A DNA stretch of 33,787 nt from Anaerolineales bacterium (GTDB lineage Bacteria > Chloroflexota > Anaerolineae > Anaerolineales > Villigracilaceae): the NCBI GenBank assembly GCA_020060235.1, contig JAGVAO010000188.1, positions 1 to 33,787 on the forward strand. Reading direction: 5' to 3'. The notes below the pieces were generated by a model. It saw only the letters and a program-made list of their open reading frames with translations. It did no database searches and was not told the DNA's origin. Within the stretch, counting starts at the first letter, position 1. Every line of letters starts with the position of its first letter. Shown one piece after another: positions 1 to 11,021 of the stretch. A program made the translations under genes and the position numbers.

Positions 1-3000
1 CCCGATGATGCGCGGATGATGCCCGGATGCGGAAACAATCTGACGGGTGGCTTCCAGCCCATCCATCTCCGGCATCTGGACGTCCATCAAGATGACATCA
101 TATTTCTGGCGGGCTGCCATTTGCACGGCTTCGTAACCGTTCAGGGCGGTTTCTGCCGCGTAACCCATTTGACCAAGCAGGCGCAAGGCCAGTTTTTGGT
201 TTACCAGGTTGTCTTCTGCCAGCAAAATGCGCAGGGGATGGCGCGTGGCCAATTCGGGGTCGAGGCGGGGGCGTTGGGGGACGGCGCTTTGCTCGCCAGG
301 ACTTTCAGTTTTGGAAAAGAGCGCGACCAGCGTGTCGAATAGCTGCGATTGTTTGAGCGGCTTGGCGAGGTAGGCTGAAAATAAGCCTGCGGCTGTTCCA
401 GAATCGGGCCGCCCGATGGAGCTGAATAGCACCAGCGGCAGTTTGGCTTGCAGTTTGCGGATGCTTCGGGCGAGTTCAACGCCGTCCATCTCGGGCATGT
501 GCATATCCAGAATGGCGAGGTCGAAGGTTTCGCCGTTTTTGAGCCACTCAAGCGCCTGTTGGGGTTGGGCGGTTTCGCGCACGCGCATTCCCCAGTGGGC
601 GGTTTGCAGGTTGAGAATTTGGCGGTTTGTGGCGTTGTCATCCACGACCAGCAGGCGTTTGTTTTGCAATTCGGGTTGCACCTCGTACATTTGATGGCGG
701 GCCGGCATCGGGTCGTTCGATGCGTCTGCCTGGATGCTGAAGGTGAAGGTGGAACCTTTTCCGATGCCTTCGCTGGTGGCGGCCATTGTTCCGCCCATCA
801 GTTCGCTCAGGCGCTTGCTGATAGCCAGTCCCAGCCCGGTGCCGCCATATTTGCGGGTGGTGGATGAATCGGCCTGGCTGAACGCCTGGAAGAGTTGGGC
901 GATGTTCTTTTCTGACAGCCCGATGCCGGTATCGCGCACGGAAAATATGAGATGGTAGCGGGGGGATTTGCGCATGGGCTGTGCCTTGACGGTGAGCACC
1001 ACTTCGCCCTTGTCGGTAAATTTGAGGGCGTTGCTGAACAGGTTGAGCAAAATCTGGCGCAGTCGGATTTCGTCGCTTTCGATGACCAGCGGGACATCTT
1101 TGTCGCAGTGGTATGCCAGTTCGATGTGTTTTTTTGTGGCGGAGGCGGCAACCAGGTCGAGGGCCGATTCGATACAATCGCGCAGGTTGAAGGGGCGCGT
1201 CTCGATGTCCATGCGGTTGGCTTCGATTTTTGAGAAGTCGAGAATGTCGTTGATGATGGTGAGCAGGTTTTCGGCTGAGTTGCGGATGGTTTCAGCGTAG
1301 TCAAGTTGTTCCGGGTCCAGGTTGGTATTGAGGAGCAAGCCGCTCATGCCAATCACGGCGTTCATCGGGGTGCGGATTTCGTGACTCATGGTGGCGAGGA
1401 AGGCGCTTTTTGCCTGGTTGGCTTGTTCGGCGGCTTCGCGCGCCTCGCGGGCTTCGGCAAACAGGCGGGCGTTCTCGATGGCAATGACCGCCTGGCGAGC
1501 CAACCCGTTCAGGAATTCCAACTCGCGTTCGCCAAAATCCAGCCCCTCCCCTGCGCGCCAGACCGCCATCAGGCCCTTGAGTTCGTCATTGGCAAGCAGG
1601 GGCACGGCCAAAAGATGTTCATTTTTGGCAATTTCGGTGCCGGAAATACGCACAGCGCGCTTGTCGGCGGCAACATCGTTGATGATTTCCCCGACTTTGC
1701 TCTGGGCAATGTAGCCGAGAATGCCCTTGCCCGGCACAATACTGTCGTTGAGAATGGCGTCGGCTTCTTCTCCCAGGGCTGCAATGGCGCGGAAAATGCC
1801 TCCTTCTGGCAAGAACAGGGCGGTCAGGTCGGCGTTGAGCAGGTTTTTGGCGTGAGTGGCGATTCCTTCAAGAACAGTGGCAGTTTCGAGCGAGGAGGAA
1901 ATATCACGGCTGATGTCGAGCAGGGCGGCGGTTTCGCGGGCGCGGCGTCCGGTTTCGGCGTGCAGTTGGGCGCTCTGGATGGCGGCCCCGGCATTGGCGG
2001 CGATGGTGGTCAGCAGGCGGAGCGAATCTTCTTTAAACCGGCCTTCTTCACGCGTGGATTGCACGCTCAAGACGCCGATGGTTTCTCCCGCGGCAAAAAT
2101 AGGCACGCCCAGGTAAGACAGGGCGGGTTTGCCCACAGGCTCAATGCCCAGCCGGATGCGGGTTGGCACAATATCTTTGTTGATGAGCAAGGGTTGACCG
2201 CTCTCAAGGATGCGGCTGGTCAGGCCGGCTCCTACCGAGATAGGCTGAATCGATTCATCACCATAGGAGTAGGGGAAGTTAATCATCCGGGCTGCCCGGT
2301 CGTACAGGGCCAGGTAGGCGATGTCGGCGTCGAAAGTCTCCTGGGTTTGGCTACCGATGAGTTGGATGAGGCTTTCGAGTTCCGATTCTGCCACCAAAGC
2401 CTGGCTGACCTTGCTGATGGTGGTCAACTCGCTGTTACGTTCTTCGGTTTCCTGGAGCAGGCGCTGGGTTTCATTGAAGAGACGCGCGTTTTCGAGGGCG
2501 ACGCTCATTGAATTGGCGAGGGTTTGCAGCAGGCGCACGTCGCTTTCGCTAAAGGCGTTTTCTTCCATGCTGGTCAGGTTAATCATCCCGCGAATCTGGT
2601 CACCGACAGTCAGCGGAACAAAAACGAGTGCTTTCTCGACCGAGGTGCCGGGCAGGGTGTAAGCGCCATACTTTTTTCGCTCTTCCTGCAGGTTTTCGTT
2701 AATGACAACCGTTTGGCGGGTACGGATGACATGAGCAGAAAAACCAACTTCTCCTACTTTCAGGGGAGGAATTTCGAGGCGCTTGCCGCCTTCGGTTGTG
2801 TAGGGGAAATGCAGCAGGTCAGTTTTGGGGTCGTAGATTCGGATGTTGACATCTCTATTTTGGAAAATCTCACCGATTTTGTCGCCGACTGCGTCGTAAA
2901 TGCCCTGAAGGCTGATTTCGGCGGCGAGGGCGGCCTGCACACTGTTGATGACTGCCAGTTCCGCATTGCGTTCTTCCGTGATTTTTATAAGCCGCTGGGT

Positions 3001-4608
3001 TTCATCGAACAGGCGCGCATTTTCCAACGCGACTGCCGCCTGGTCTGCCAGCAGGCTGAGAACGCGCAATTCTTCGGCCCTGAACTTGCGGCTTTTCTTA
3101 AACGAAAGGTTCATGACCCCAACAGTGCGCTGTCCAATTTTGAGGGGCATGCCAATGATGGCGCCGTTGATTAACTTTTGGTTGGTGTAGAGCGGGTGAT
3201 TGCTCATATCTTCGATGATGATGGGTTCTCCATGTTGCACAACCGAGTAGGTTAGGCCGTCGCGGCGCGGTTTGCTGAAAGGCTGGTCTTGTTTCCCGTC
3301 TTTGTAGTAGGCTGCGCCAAACTCAAGCAGGTCTTCTTCGCTCTTGTAAAGAAAAATGTGCAGGGTGTTGGCGTCCTGGAACAGGCTGAAGGTATCGTGC
3401 AGGATGGTGTTGAGCAATTCCTGGAAATTAAGGTTGGATGCCAGGCTAAGGCTGACTTTGCGAACAGTTTCCAGTTCGGCGGCGCGTTGTTCGGTTTCAC
3501 GCAGCAGGCGCTGGGTTTCGTCGAACAGGCGCGCATTTTCAATCGCTCCGCTCATTGAGTGTGCCAGGGTTGCCAGCAGGCGCGCGTCCCGTTCGGTATA
3601 TGCGTTTTGCTGGTAGGCTTGCACACTCAAAACACCCAGGGCAGTATCACCGCTAACCAGCGGGACGCCCAGGTACGATTCGTTATATTCCCGCTCTTCC
3701 CCCGGAATGATGACCGGTAACACGCCCAGCGTTTCCTGTTCGCTCATCGAATTGAGCCGCAAGGGCTGGCGTGTTCGGATGATATGTGAGGTCAGGCCGG
3801 GTCCGTATGGGTCGGGCGGTTCGTTGTGCCGGAATCCTTTTTCGACATAATACGGAAAGTGAATTTGCCCGCCGGGTTCGTCAAACAGCGCAACATAGGC
3901 TGTATCGGCCTGGAAAATTTCGCGTATTTTTTTGCCAACCAGGTCGCAAACTGCTTGCAGGTCCAGTTTGGAGGCCAGGCTTTCCTGAATATTGTTGATG
4001 ATGGCCAGTTCCCTGGCGCGTTGCTGTTCGGTTTGGAGCAGGCGCTGGGTTTCATCAAGCAGGCGGGAATTTTCCAGCGCGACGCCCATGCTGGCGACCA
4101 GGGTTTGGAGCAGGCGCTGGTCTGATTCGCTGAAGGCGTGTTCGCGGTCTAAATTTTGAAGCGAAACAACCCCTTTCACCTGCCCGGCGACCAGCATGGG
4201 GACAAACAAGACCGATTTGGGCGCTTCGCCAGAAAGTGACACCGGATTGCCATATTTTTTAGCCGCTGCGAGGTGGTCTTGATTAATCATCAGCGGCTGG
4301 CGGCTTTCGAAAACGTGCTTTCGGAAACCGAAAATCGGAATTGGCTCGATGTGATAACGAATGCGGCGCTCGATGACGTACGGGTGGTTCAGCAGTTGGG
4401 TTTGCGGGTCGTAAACGCCAATCATGACCACCTGCGCGTCGAAGATGTCGCGCAATTTGTCGCCCACCAGGTCGTAGATGGCTTGCAAATCCAGATTAAG
4501 GGCAAGCGCCGACTGGACCGAATTGATAATGTCCAGTTGGTATTCGCTTTGCGCCAGTCTTTGCTCAAGCGTTGATGGAGCGTTTTCAGCGGTCGGTTTC
4601 TTTGCCAT
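1..4608 (-). CDS. Multi-GAF hybrid histidine kinase (C-terminus cut by window edge)
   Basis: This open frame has no stop from the ATG at 4608 to base 1, giving 1536 codons, and it continues beyond the window. Six GAF-like domains can be read at about residues 20-170, 195-350, 372-528, 545-708, 722-880 and 895-1045. They are joined by near-identical linkers of the type [12 protein letters not shown] HisKA domain follows, with the phospho-acceptor His at 1076 in [10 protein letters not shown], then an HATPase with an N box near 1190 and [10 protein letters not shown] near 1255. Receiver 1 has its acceptor Asp at 1368 ([10 protein letters not shown]), and receiver 2 has Asp 1509 and is truncated. 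No membrane segment is seen, so it is probably a cytoplasmic phosphorelay sensor. The ATG lies 8 bases after the stop of the upstream kinase gene, with GAGG as ribosome site, so the two are very likely cotranscribed. The ligands of the GAF domains are unknown. Confidence 0.93.
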   Translation of the reverse strand, partial: MAKKPTAENAPSTLEQRLAQSEYQLDIINSVQSALALNLDLQAIYDLVGDKLRDIFDAQVVMIGVYDPQTQLLNHPYVIERRIRYHIEPIPIFGFRKHVFESRQPLMINQDHLAAAKKYGNPVSLSGEAPKSVLFVPMLVAGQVKGVVSLQNLDREHAFSESDQRLLQTLVASMGVALENSRLLDETQRLLQTEQQRARELAIINNIQESLASKLDLQAVCDLVGKKIREIFQADTAYVALFDEPGGQIHFPYYVEKGFRHNEPPDPYGPGLTSHIIRTRQPLRLNSMSEQETLGVLPVIIPGEEREYNESYLGVPLVSGDTALGVLSVQAYQQNAYTERDARLLATLAHSMSGAIENARLFDETQRLLRETEQRAAELETVRKVSLSLASNLNFQELLNTILHDTFSLFQDANTLHIFLYKSEEDLLEFGAAYYKDGKQDQPFSKPRRDGLTYSVVQHGEPIIIEDMSNHPLYTNQKLINGAIIGMPLKIGQRTVGVMNLSFKKSRKFRAEELRVLSLLADQAAVALENARLFDETQRLIKITEERNAELAVINSVQAALAAEISLQGIYDAVGDKIGEIFQNRDVNIRIYDPKTDLLHFPYTTEGGKRLEIPPLKVGEVGFSAHVIRTRQTVVINENLQEERKKYGAYTLPGTSVEKALVFVPLTVGDQIRGMINLTSMEENAFSESDVRLLQTLANSMSVALENARLFNETQRLLQETEERNSELTTISKVSQALVAESELESLIQLIGSQTQETFDADIAYLALYDRAARMINFPYSYGDESIQPISVGAGLTSRILESGQPLLINKDIVPTRIRLGIEPVGKPALSYLGVPIFAAGETIGVLSVQSTREEGRFKEDSLRLLTTIAANAGAAIQSAQLHAETGRRARETAALLDISRDISSSLETATVLEGIATHAKNLLNADLTALFLPEGGIFRAIAALGEEADAILNDSIVPGKGILGYIAQSKVGEIINDVAADKRAVRISGTEIAKNEHLLAVPLLANDELKGLMAVWRAGEGLDFGERELEFLNGLARQAVIAIENARLFAEAREAREAAEQANQAKSAFLATMSHEIRTPMNAVIGMSGLLLNTNLDPEQLDYAETIRNSAENLLTIINDILDFSKIEANRMDIETRPFNLRDCIESALDLVAASATKKHIELAYHCDKDVPLVIESDEIRLRQILLNLFSNALKFTDKGEVVLTVKAQPMRKSPRYHLIFSVRDTGIGLSEKNIAQLFQAFSQADSSTTRKYGGTGLGLAISKRLSELMGGTMAATSEGIGKGSTFTFSIQADASNDPMPARHQMYEVQPELQNKRLLVVDDNATNRQILNLQTAHWGMRVRETAQPQQALEWLKNGETFDLAILDMHMPEMDGVELARSIRKLQAKLPLVLFSSIGRPDSGTAAGLFSAYLAKPLKQSQLFDTLVALFSKTESPGEQSAVPQRPRLDPELATRHPLRILLAEDNLVNQKLALRLLGQMGYAAETALNGYEAVQMAARQKYDVILMDVQMPEMDGLEATRQIVSASGHHPRIIG

Positions 4609-4616
4609 AATCTGCC

Positions 4617-7600
4617 TCAATCCACTTTTTGTACGGTAACGCGCTGTAAAGCCGCGATGAGTTCTTTGACCTGAATTGGCTTGCTGACGTAATCGTCCAT
4701 GCCGGCTTCGAGACAAATCTCGCGGTCGCCCTGCATGGCGTTGGCGGTCATTGCCACAATGTATGGCTGTTGGGCGGGCGGCAGTATTCGACGAATGGCG
4801 CGGGTGGCTTCCAATCCATCCATTTCGGGCATTTGCACGTCCATCAGAATCAGGTCGTAGCGTTGGCGCTCCAGTGATTGCAAGGCTTCCAGCCCATTTG
4901 CGGCGATATCTGCCCGGTAGCCCATGCGCTCCAGAATGCGGATGGCCAGTTTTTGATTGACCGCGTTATCTTCCGCCAGCAAGATTTTGAGCGGGTGGCG
5001 TGTCGCTATTTGGTCATCAAAAACCGTTCCCGGCACTGGCACGGGGTTTGCACTGCTCTCCTGTAGCGCAAGGGCGCTGACAATCGCATTGTACAGGCTC
5101 GACTGCTTGACCGGTTTGGTCAGGAAGGCGGCAAAAACGCCATTTTCGGCAGAGTCACGCCAGCCCAGGGATGTGAGCATGATGAGCGGCAGGTTCTTGT
5201 TTTGTTTGTGGATTGACTGCGCCAGCGTGACGCCGTCCATTTCGGGCATTTGCATGTCCAGAATGGCGAGATCAAAGGCTTGGCCCTGTTCCAGTGCATC
5301 GAGAGCCTGAAACGGGGAGGCGAAGAGCGAAGCATCCATACCCCAGGAGCGCGCCTGCAAACTTAAGATGCGGCGGTTGGTTTCATTGTCATCCACGACC
5401 ATCAGGCGTTTGCCGTTTAATTGGGGCACAGCCGCCAGCCGGTCTGTGGGCGGGAGTTCAGCCACGCGCGCTACGATGGTAAAGTGAAAGGTGGAGCCAA
5501 GCCCTTCCTGGCTTTCGACCCACATCTTTCCGCCCATCATTTCGCTCAAGCGGTTGCTGATTGCCAGCCCCAGGCCTGTGCCGCCATATTTGCGCGTGGT
5601 GGATGCGTCAATTTGCGAGAAAGATTGAAACAAGCGGTCCATGCGGTCTTTGGGAATGCCAATGCCCGTATCGCGCATGGAAAAATGCAGGGTCACACTG
5701 TCCGGTGCATCGTCCGGGCTTTTTTCAGGCATCGTCCCTACACTCAGCGCGATTTCACCCTGGTGGGTGAACTTGACAGCGTTGCCAAGCAGGTTGACGA
5801 CAATCTGTCGCAGGCGGGCTTCGTCGCTGGCAATAACTTCGGGCACGTCCGGCTCGATGAGACAGCCCAACTCCAGGCCTTTTTCGGCGGCTTTCAGGGC
5901 GAGCAAATCGAGGGCAGATTCGAGACAGGCGCGCAGGTGGAAGGGCTGCTTTTCCAGTTCCATTTTCCCGGCTTCGATTTTGGAGAAGTCGAGTACGTCA
6001 TTGATGATGGTCAGCAGGGAATCGCTGCTCTGGCGGATGGTTTCGGCATAGTCGCGCTGCTCGCCATTCAGGGGGGTATCCATAAGCAATCCGGTCATGC
6101 CCATGATGGCATTCATGGGCGTGCGGATTTCGTGGCTCATGTTTGCCAGGAACTCGCTCTTGGCGGTTGAAGCCGCTTCTGCCGCGGCGCGGGCTTCGAC
6201 GGCTTCGGAGGTGCGTTCTTGTACGCGCTGTTCGAGCGTTTCGTACAGGCGCGCGCCATCTACGGCGCTGGCAATTTGACTGCCGATTGTGAAGAGCAGG
6301 TCGTGATAACTTAGCGCAATCGGGCGGTCGCTATCGGCATTGTCCACTACCAGCGTGCCGATGCTTTTGCCTTTGCTGACCAGCGGGACAACGAGAAGTG
6401 ATTTTGTTTTTGAAAATTCAAAATAATCCCGGGCGCGTTCGCTCAAGTCAGGGTCGCTGATGTTGACCTGCCGTGGCTTGCCAGAGCGGATGATGCCGGG
6501 AATCAGGGAATTGGCGGCGGGGTTAAGGGGTAGGTCCATGGTCTGTAAAACGGAAACCATTTTCGGGGTGAAATTGATGGCGTGGGCAAAGGTCAGGAGT
6601 TGCCGGTTTTCATCCACAAGCATAATCAGCGCCCGCTCAAAATGCAGGTGATTGATGACTGCCCGCAGGCTGCGGTCAAGCAATTCGGAAAGGTTGAGTG
6701 TGTCGCGCAGGGTTGTGCCGATTTCGTAGAGCGTCGTCGCTTCGGAGATTCTTTGCTGGAGCGCCATGTTCGAAATTTGCAGGTTGGCGTTGGATTGCTG
6801 GAGCGCATCGTATTGCTCTTCGGAGCGGTCGCGTTGTTCGAGCAGGAGTGCTTCCTGGCGCTGGTTTTCCTGGCCGAGTTTGTTGATGCGGAATAGCAGA
6901 ATGCCCATCAGCGCCGGGGAGATGATGGCAACAATCAGGATGAGCATTTCCCAGCCGGGGAGTTGTAAGAGCACATAGGCGAGCGCCAGAACTGAGAGCA
7001 CAGCCCCAACCAGGATTTCGAGCGCGGTCTGTCGTTGCGTGACTGCCTGCCAGGTGAATTCCCATTCGTTGTATGGAAAATCATCCATGACGGATTGCAG
7101 GACTTTGGCCTGGGCAATGGGCAGCCCGGAGTGAAAATGCGGCAAAACGGCAAACAGGCTTTGATAGCCTTCGTATCCCAGGCGCAAGTAATGGCGGTGC
7201 AGGTTTTCGGGCAGGCTGTTCAGCTGTTTGTGCGGGTGCCATTGCAAAACTGCCGAGTTTAGTGAGACGCGGGTGACACGAATATCTGCGTCGCTAAACC
7301 GCGACACAATTTGCGGAATGACCCCATAGACCTGCCGTAATGGAAAGGGGCGAATCAGGTTTAAGAGCGATAAAAGCGGGGAGGATGGGTTGATATGCAG
7401 ACCGCGATTAAAGAAAAAGCGCGGGTCGCCGCAAATGTCGCGGGCGAATTCGGCGGTGTACAGGTTGAATTCGTGTGAATAATGCCGGTGCGGGTCGAGC
7501 AGGGATTCTTTGCTGACCCGGTAACTGGTTTGCTCCAGCGCATTGTTCAATTTTTGCGCCAAGTCTTCGAGTGCCTTTTCTTGCGCCTGCGAAATGAGTT

Positions 7601-9521
7601 GCGTGCGCTGTTCTTCGCTGGTTCCGGGCTGGGTCTCTTGTTCCACCTTGCGCTGGATGTAGTCGTACATTTGCGAGATGGATGCCAGGATGGTCGCGGC
7701 GTTGGTACTACGAATGGGTTTTCCATCCGTACCAACACCAAAGGGCTGGGTTTGCATGTGCGGCGGCAGGGGAGGCAGTAGTTCTTCCGGGTAGATGGCT
7801 GGTTGCCAGTCCACCCGGTCCATTAGCAGCAGGGCATCTTTGGCGGGAACAGTTCGCCCTATCCAATTGCTTTGCCCGCCTGGCGTTCCCCAGGTAAATT
7901 CCCACTCGCAACACTCGTGACCATCCAGCGTGCAGCGTATTTCGCGCGTTACCGCGGGGGGTAAGCCTTTGCTTAATTGTGGAATGACGCTGTACGCCCC
8001 CTGATACACCCGGCAGGTCATGTGGATGGAGCGGCGATGCCATTCGGGGGGCAATTTTTCCAGTTGGGTTTGTGGATACCATTGCAGGATGGCGCTGTTG
8101 CTTGTTACCTGCGCCACGCGAATATCTTCATCTACAACTTTGGCGGTCAGGCGCGGCACCAGATTGAAAATTTGTGAAATAGACAGGTGCCGAATAATGG
8201 AAACCATGGCTGGCGGCACGCTTTTTGCGCCGCGACGGATGAAAAATTGCGGGTCGCCGCTGATTTCGCGCGCAATTTCATTGACCAGCAGGTTGAACTC
8301 ATAGGAGTAGAAGCGGTCGGTATCAAAGAGCATCTCGCGCGTCACATGGAAACGTGGGTCGGGAATGGCGTCATTGACTCGCGTCACCAATGTTTCAATG
8401 GCTTCATCCTGCGCCTGCCGGATTTGGGATGCGCGCTGATGGGTGGTGAGCGCTTCGTGGAAGTGCTCGCTTACTTTCCTGCCAATCGATTCATTTAGTT
8501 GTTTAATGGCTGAGAAAAGCAAGGTTCCGCGAATATGGTTGATGGGATGTCCGTTATCATCCTGCCCGAAGGGTTTGCCCTGTATGAAGCGCGGGCTTGG
8601 CCCCAACTCGTCTTCACTACGTTCCTGGGTTGTCGAAAGACGCTCTGGCGGGGGGGCGGAAATTGCTGATATTTGGGGGGATGCTTTTTTGCGGCGCGAA
8701 AACAGGGCGGCTAATCCCTGCGGGGGTGGGACTTCCCAACTGAGTTTCCACTCACAGTAGGGGTCGCCCCTTAACTGGCATTTGATTTCCTCCACCCGCG
8801 CAAATGGTCGCCCCGAATGAAAATATGGAATACTCGAGTACACCCCCTGGTATGCCCGGCAGGTCATGCGCAGGTAGCGGCGATGCACCTGCGGGGGGAC
8901 TTTTGCCAGTTGGTGTTCGCTGTGCCATTCGAGATGCACAAAATTTTCGCCAACTTTTGTCACACGAATATCGGCATCGGTTTGTTTGGATGAAAAGCGG
9001 GGTAGGAGACTGTAAGTGTAGGAAAGAGAAAATGGGCGCACCATCCCCAGCATACTGGCTGGCACGCTTTTTACCCCGCGCAGGTAGTAGAACAGCGAGT
9101 CGCTGCCTGCAATTTCGGCGGCATATTCATTGGCAAACAGGCTGAATTCGTACGAGTAATAATTCCCCTTGCTGGTCAGCGAATCGGTGCTAACCGAATA
9201 GCTCGGGTCAGGCATGGCGTGGTTCAGTCGCCGCACCAGTTCATCCACCGCCTCGCGCACAGCCTGAGTAACGCGCGTTGTGCGCTCTTTAGGGGGCAAC
9301 GACATTCCCAGTTCCGCGAGTGTGCGCTCTTCGACGGATGCTTTTAATTGTTCGACCACTCCGATAATGGATGAAGAGCGTGATTGCTTTATCAAATTTC
9401 CCGCTGAATCCAACCCAAAAGGCGGATACGCCATCCGCTCTGGTAGGGGTGGCAGGTCAGTTTCGGCCTCCCGGTCAATCCTAATCTCGCGCAGCGATTG
9501 TTGAAGAATTTCATCGGCCAT
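4617..9521 (-). CDS. Hybrid histidine kinase with three tandem V4R/HNOB-like sensor modules
   Basis: The protein has 1634 residues from the ATG at 9521, which has AGGA seven bases upstream. A TTG nine codons earlier is possible but less likely. Three copies of a ~280-residue module (about 22-265, 310-548, 585-830) each begin with PFG-x-D/G-x-x-G-x-x-I. Each contains D-x-DIRV and ends in E/R-x-x-x-C-x5-8-C-EW-x-x-x-W, although the third copy lacks the cysteines. The modules resemble V4R/heme-NO-binding-like sensor domains, but this assignment is tentative. Two membrane segments (about 835-875), a coiled coil and one GAF domain (about 934-1097) follow. The HisKA His is 1130 ([10 protein letters not shown]), [10 protein letters not shown] is near 1313, and two receivers have acceptor Asp 1422 and 1561. 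No HPt domain is present. The protein is probably an inner-membrane phosphorelay sensor, and the next gene on the same strand is a second hybrid kinase. Confidence 0.93.
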   Translation of the reverse strand: MADEILQQSLREIRIDREAETDLPPLPERMAYPPFGLDSAGNLIKQSRSSSIIGVVEQLKASVEERTLAELGMSLPPKERTTRVTQAVREAVDELVRRLNHAMPDPSYSVSTDSLTSKGNYYSYEFSLFANEYAAEIAGSDSLFYYLRGVKSVPASMLGMVRPFSLSYTYSLLPRFSSKQTDADIRVTKVGENFVHLEWHSEHQLAKVPPQVHRRYLRMTCRAYQGVYSSIPYFHSGRPFARVEEIKCQLRGDPYCEWKLSWEVPPPQGLAALFSRRKKASPQISAISAPPPERLSTTQERSEDELGPSPRFIQGKPFGQDDNGHPINHIRGTLLFSAIKQLNESIGRKVSEHFHEALTTHQRASQIRQAQDEAIETLVTRVNDAIPDPRFHVTREMLFDTDRFYSYEFNLLVNEIAREISGDPQFFIRRGAKSVPPAMVSIIRHLSISQIFNLVPRLTAKVVDEDIRVAQVTSNSAILQWYPQTQLEKLPPEWHRRSIHMTCRVYQGAYSVIPQLSKGLPPAVTREIRCTLDGHECCEWEFTWGTPGGQSNWIGRTVPAKDALLLMDRVDWQPAIYPEELLPPLPPHMQTQPFGVGTDGKPIRSTNAATILASISQMYDYIQRKVEQETQPGTSEEQRTQLISQAQEKALEDLAQKLNNALEQTSYRVSKESLLDPHRHYSHEFNLYTAEFARDICGDPRFFFNRGLHINPSSPLLSLLNLIRPFPLRQVYGVIPQIVSRFSDADIRVTRVSLNSAVLQWHPHKQLNSLPENLHRHYLRLGYEGYQSLFAVLPHFHSGLPIAQAKVLQSVMDDFPYNEWEFTWQAVTQRQTALEILVGAVLSVLALAYVLLQLPGWEMLILIVAIISPALMGILLFRINKLGQENQRQEALLLEQRDRSEEQYDALQQSNANLQISNMALQQRISEATTLYEIGTTLRDTLNLSELLDRSLRAVINHLHFERALIMLVDENRQLLTFAHAINFTPKMVSVLQTMDLPLNPAANSLIPGIIRSGKPRQVNISDPDLSERARDYFEFSKTKSLLVVPLVSKGKSIGTLVVDNADSDRPIALSYHDLLFTIGSQIASAVDGARLYETLEQRVQERTSEAVEARAAAEAASTAKSEFLANMSHEIRTPMNAIMGMTGLLMDTPLNGEQRDYAETIRQSSDSLLTIINDVLDFSKIEAGKMELEKQPFHLRACLESALDLLALKAAEKGLELGCLIEPDVPEVIASDEARLRQIVVNLLGNAVKFTHQGEIALSVGTMPEKSPDDAPDSVTLHFSMRDTGIGIPKDRMDRLFQSFSQIDASTTRKYGGTGLGLAISNRLSEMMGGKMWVESQEGLGSTFHFTIVARVAELPPTDRLAAVPQLNGKRLMVVDDNETNRRILSLQARSWGMDASLFASPFQALDALEQGQAFDLAILDMQMPEMDGVTLAQSIHKQNKNLPLIMLTSLGWRDSAENGVFAAFLTKPVKQSSLYNAIVSALALQESSANPVPVPGTVFDDQIATRHPLKILLAEDNAVNQKLAIRILERMGYRADIAANGLEALQSLERQRYDLILMDVQMPEMDGLEATRAIRRILPPAQQPYIVAMTANAMQGDREICLEAGMDDYVSKPIQVKELIAALQRVTVQKVD

Positions 9522-9586
9522 GGGTTGTTCCTGCCAGCAGAACGGCAATCAGGTGATTTTTTGCTTTTCCGATAAATTGTCTCTAA

Positions 9587-9615
9587 ATTATAACTTTATC
9601 AGCTTGTTTTTGTAA
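9587..9615 (-). promoter_or_regulatory. Sigma70-like promoter for the kinase pair
   Basis: On the minus strand a perfect TATAAT (9587-9592) lies 17 bases from TTACAA (9610-9615). The predicted start of transcription is near 9580, leaving an untranslated leader of about 60 bases before the ATG at 9521. The -35 box matches the consensus at only three of six bases, so the -10 element carries most of the support. Confidence 0.6.
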
Positions 9616-9633
9616 CTACCTATCTAAAATGTG

Positions 9634-9663
9634 AAATCGCTCTTGTTGCTACAAGGGCGATTT
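9634..9663 (-). terminator. Hairpin terminator after the GNAT gene
   Basis: Two 13-base arms (9634-9646 and 9651-9663) pair with one G-U wobble around a four-base loop. The T tract is short on either strand. It lies between the end of the GNAT gene and the kinase promoter on the same strand, which fits an insulating terminator. Nearby, the nine-base word TGTGATTGT occurs twice as a direct repeat (9680-9688 and 9699-9707), with no known meaning. Confidence 0.5.
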
Positions 9664-9738
9664 TCTTGGTAATCCTGAGTGTGATTGTAGTGGCAAAATG
9701 TGATTGTCATCGCTTTTCCCACTTGCGTGAGATTTTTC

Positions 9739-10167
9739 TCAGGACAATTGTTTGGTCATGTAGTGGCGTGTATGCCCGGGCGGGAAATCTTTGAGTTCGC
9801 CAAAGACCTGGTAGCCGTGTTGCTTGTAAAATTCGGGAGCCTGGAAGCTGAAAGTGTCGAAAAAGGCGTTGGTCGCGCCGCGCTGGCGGGCTGCTTCTTC
9901 GGCCTGGGTCAGTAGTTGATGTCCGTATCCTTGCCCGCGCAGTTCTTCGCGGACAAATAGCAGGTTGATGTAAAACCAGCCCCAGTAGATTTCACCAATC
10001 AGCCCGCCGACAACCTTGCCCTCGGGGTCATACAGCGCAAGGCTGAGATGCTGGAAACCTTCCGGGCCGCCGTGCTGGGTATTGTATTGGCCAATGCCGC
10101 CGCCGATGACCTCCCACATTTCATCGGTGGGCTTTTCAACGGGTTCGATGCGATATTCTGTGGACAT
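9739..10167 (-). CDS. GNAT family N-acetyltransferase
   Basis: The protein has 142 residues, the usual size for a single-domain GNAT enzyme that transfers an acetyl group from acetyl-CoA to an amine. The acetyl-CoA binding motif A is visible as REELRGQGYGHQLL (Arg/Gln-x-x-Gly-x-Gly). The C-terminal part has the common EFYKQHGYQVFGEL pattern with an aromatic residue following a helix. The ATG at 10167 was chosen because GGAG lies eight bases upstream. A longer frame reaching 10248 would add a Pro/Ser-rich stretch with no homology feel. The substrate cannot be told. The gene appears monocistronic, with its own -10 candidate and a hairpin after it. Confidence 0.85.
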   Translation of the reverse strand: MSTEYRIEPVEKPTDEMWEVIGGGIGQYNTQHGGPEGFQHLSLALYDPEGKVVGGLIGEIYWGWFYINLLFVREELRGQGYGHQLLTQAEEAARQRGATNAFFDTFSFQAPEFYKQHGYQVFGELKDFPPGHTRHYMTKQLS

Positions 10168-10208
10168 GTTGTTTTCTCCTTTTTCGAGCAACTGCGAGCG
10201 CGCGACCA

Positions 10209-10229
10209 GCCCGCCTGACGCGGGCGGGC
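10209..10229. repeat. GC-rich inverted repeat
   Basis: Seven-base arms GCCCGCC and GGCGGGC flank a seven-base loop. It lies in the probable untranslated leader of the GNAT gene. It could be a leader hairpin or a small dispersed palindromic element, and the sequence alone does not decide. Confidence 0.5.
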
Positions 10230-10262
10230 ATGAACTTTTTGGTAACAAAGCGTCACAAAAAT

Positions 10263-10268
10263 ATTATA
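10263..10268 (-). promoter_or_regulatory. -10 element candidate for the GNAT gene
   Basis: A perfect TATAAT is present on the minus strand, about 95 bases before the GNAT start codon. No convincing -35 box is found at the normal distance, so this is only a candidate. Confidence 0.35.
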
Positions 10269-10396
10269 CTGCCCGGTATTCCGTTCTGTATATTCAATTT
10301 ACTGAGACCAATTTCAGCCCCAAATCGAGGAAACGGAAGACAGGCTCCGGCCTGGCTGGCTCCGCGGGTTTGAAACATCTCTGGCATTAATCACAG

Positions 10397-10402
10397 TATA
10401 CT
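10397..10402 (+). promoter_or_regulatory. -10 element placed for a leaderless transcript
   Basis: TATACT (five of six matches to consensus) ends ten bases before the ATG at 10413, which has no Shine-Dalgarno sequence. Transcription starting about seven bases after the -10 box would begin only a few bases before the start codon. A TTGAAA at 10370-10375 is present but spaced 21 bases away, longer than ideal. Confidence 0.4.
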
Positions 10403-10412
10403 TATTCACAAT

Positions 10413-10643
10413 ATGATGACTGAACAAGATTTAATTCGACCGGGCGACCGGGTGCAGGTTCGCCTGAAAGCCGAAACCTTTGGGCAGGAAGGCTGGTTCG
10501 ACGGGACAGTGGTGCGTATAGACCCGTACTCCGCCCATCGAAGTTTTCACTGGGTGGAGTTGGACGCCGAGGCGCAGGCCATTTTGGGCGGCGGGATGAA
10601 ATTGGTTTCGGTGCTTAATCCTCGAAATATTCGTAAGGTGTGA
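10413..10643 (+). CDS. Small conserved-looking protein of unknown function
   Basis: The protein has 76 residues, or 75 if the second of two adjacent ATG codons (10416) is used. I do not recognise a named family. The pattern RPGDRVQVRLK...GWFDGTVVRIDPY...HWVELD suggests a small beta-barrel of the SH3/KOW or Tudor-like kind, which often binds nucleic acid or protein; this is inference. The stop codon lies three bases before the ATG of the SUI1 gene, so the two are almost certainly cotranscribed. A link to translation is therefore plausible. Confidence 0.7.
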   Translation: MMTEQDLIRPGDRVQVRLKAETFGQEGWFDGTVVRIDPYSAHRSFHWVELDAEAQAILGGGMKLVSVLNPRNIRKV

Positions 10644-10645
10644 TA

Positions 10646-10984
10646 ATGCCAAAAGAATACTCACGCACGGTCTGGTCGTCTAAATCGGGCGACCAGCGCA
10701 AGGATACAAAACCGGCAGACAGCCAGAAATCCCTGCCGCCGGGAGAGCAGGTGGTTTACCTGCACCGAGATTCAAAGGGACGCGGCGGCAAAGGTGTGGC
10801 GGTCTTGCGCGGGTTGGTGCTCACTGAAACAGACCTGGCGATACTGGCGAAAAAATTGAAGCAATCGCTGGGGGTGGGCGGAACGGTCAAGGCCGCGACA
10901 ATCGAACTCCAGACCCAGGAACGGGAGAAGATTGCCGCAGCGCTGACAAAGTTGGGTTACCGGGTCAAGATTGCCGGAGGATAA
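10646..10984 (+). CDS. yciH: SUI1/eIF1-family translation factor (YciH-like)
   Basis: The protein has 112 residues, the normal size for bacterial YciH homologues of eIF1/SUI1. The family signature is read at about residues 45-60 as SKGRGGKGVAVLRGL. The C-terminal region KLKQSLGVGGTVK and LTKLGYRVKIAGG matches the conserved alpha-beta end of the fold. Members bind the small ribosomal subunit near the P site, and their role in bacteria is not fully settled. The ATG at 10646 has AAGG seven bases upstream. A GTG at 10640 overlaps the preceding stop and is less likely. A decayed partial copy of this gene lies at 14762-14833. Confidence 0.92.
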   Translation: MPKEYSRTVWSSKSGDQRKDTKPADSQKSLPPGEQVVYLHRDSKGRGGKGVAVLRGLVLTETDLAILAKKLKQSLGVGGTVKAATIELQTQEREKIAAALTKLGYRVKIAGG

Positions 10985-11021
10985 CTGCCCGATATTCCAC
11001 AACCGTTTCGCCGGGCCGAGA

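Noticed and set aside
1306-2511. Long plus-strand open frame of 401 codons
   Set aside because: It lies antisense to the GAF region of the truncated kinase. Its translation shows no family motif, and the minus-strand frame has continuous domain matches.
9728-9741. Small hairpin TGAGA/TCTCA at the GNAT stop codon
   Set aside because: The five-base stem is too weak, overlaps the stop codon and lacks a T tract. The 9634-9663 hairpin is the better terminator.
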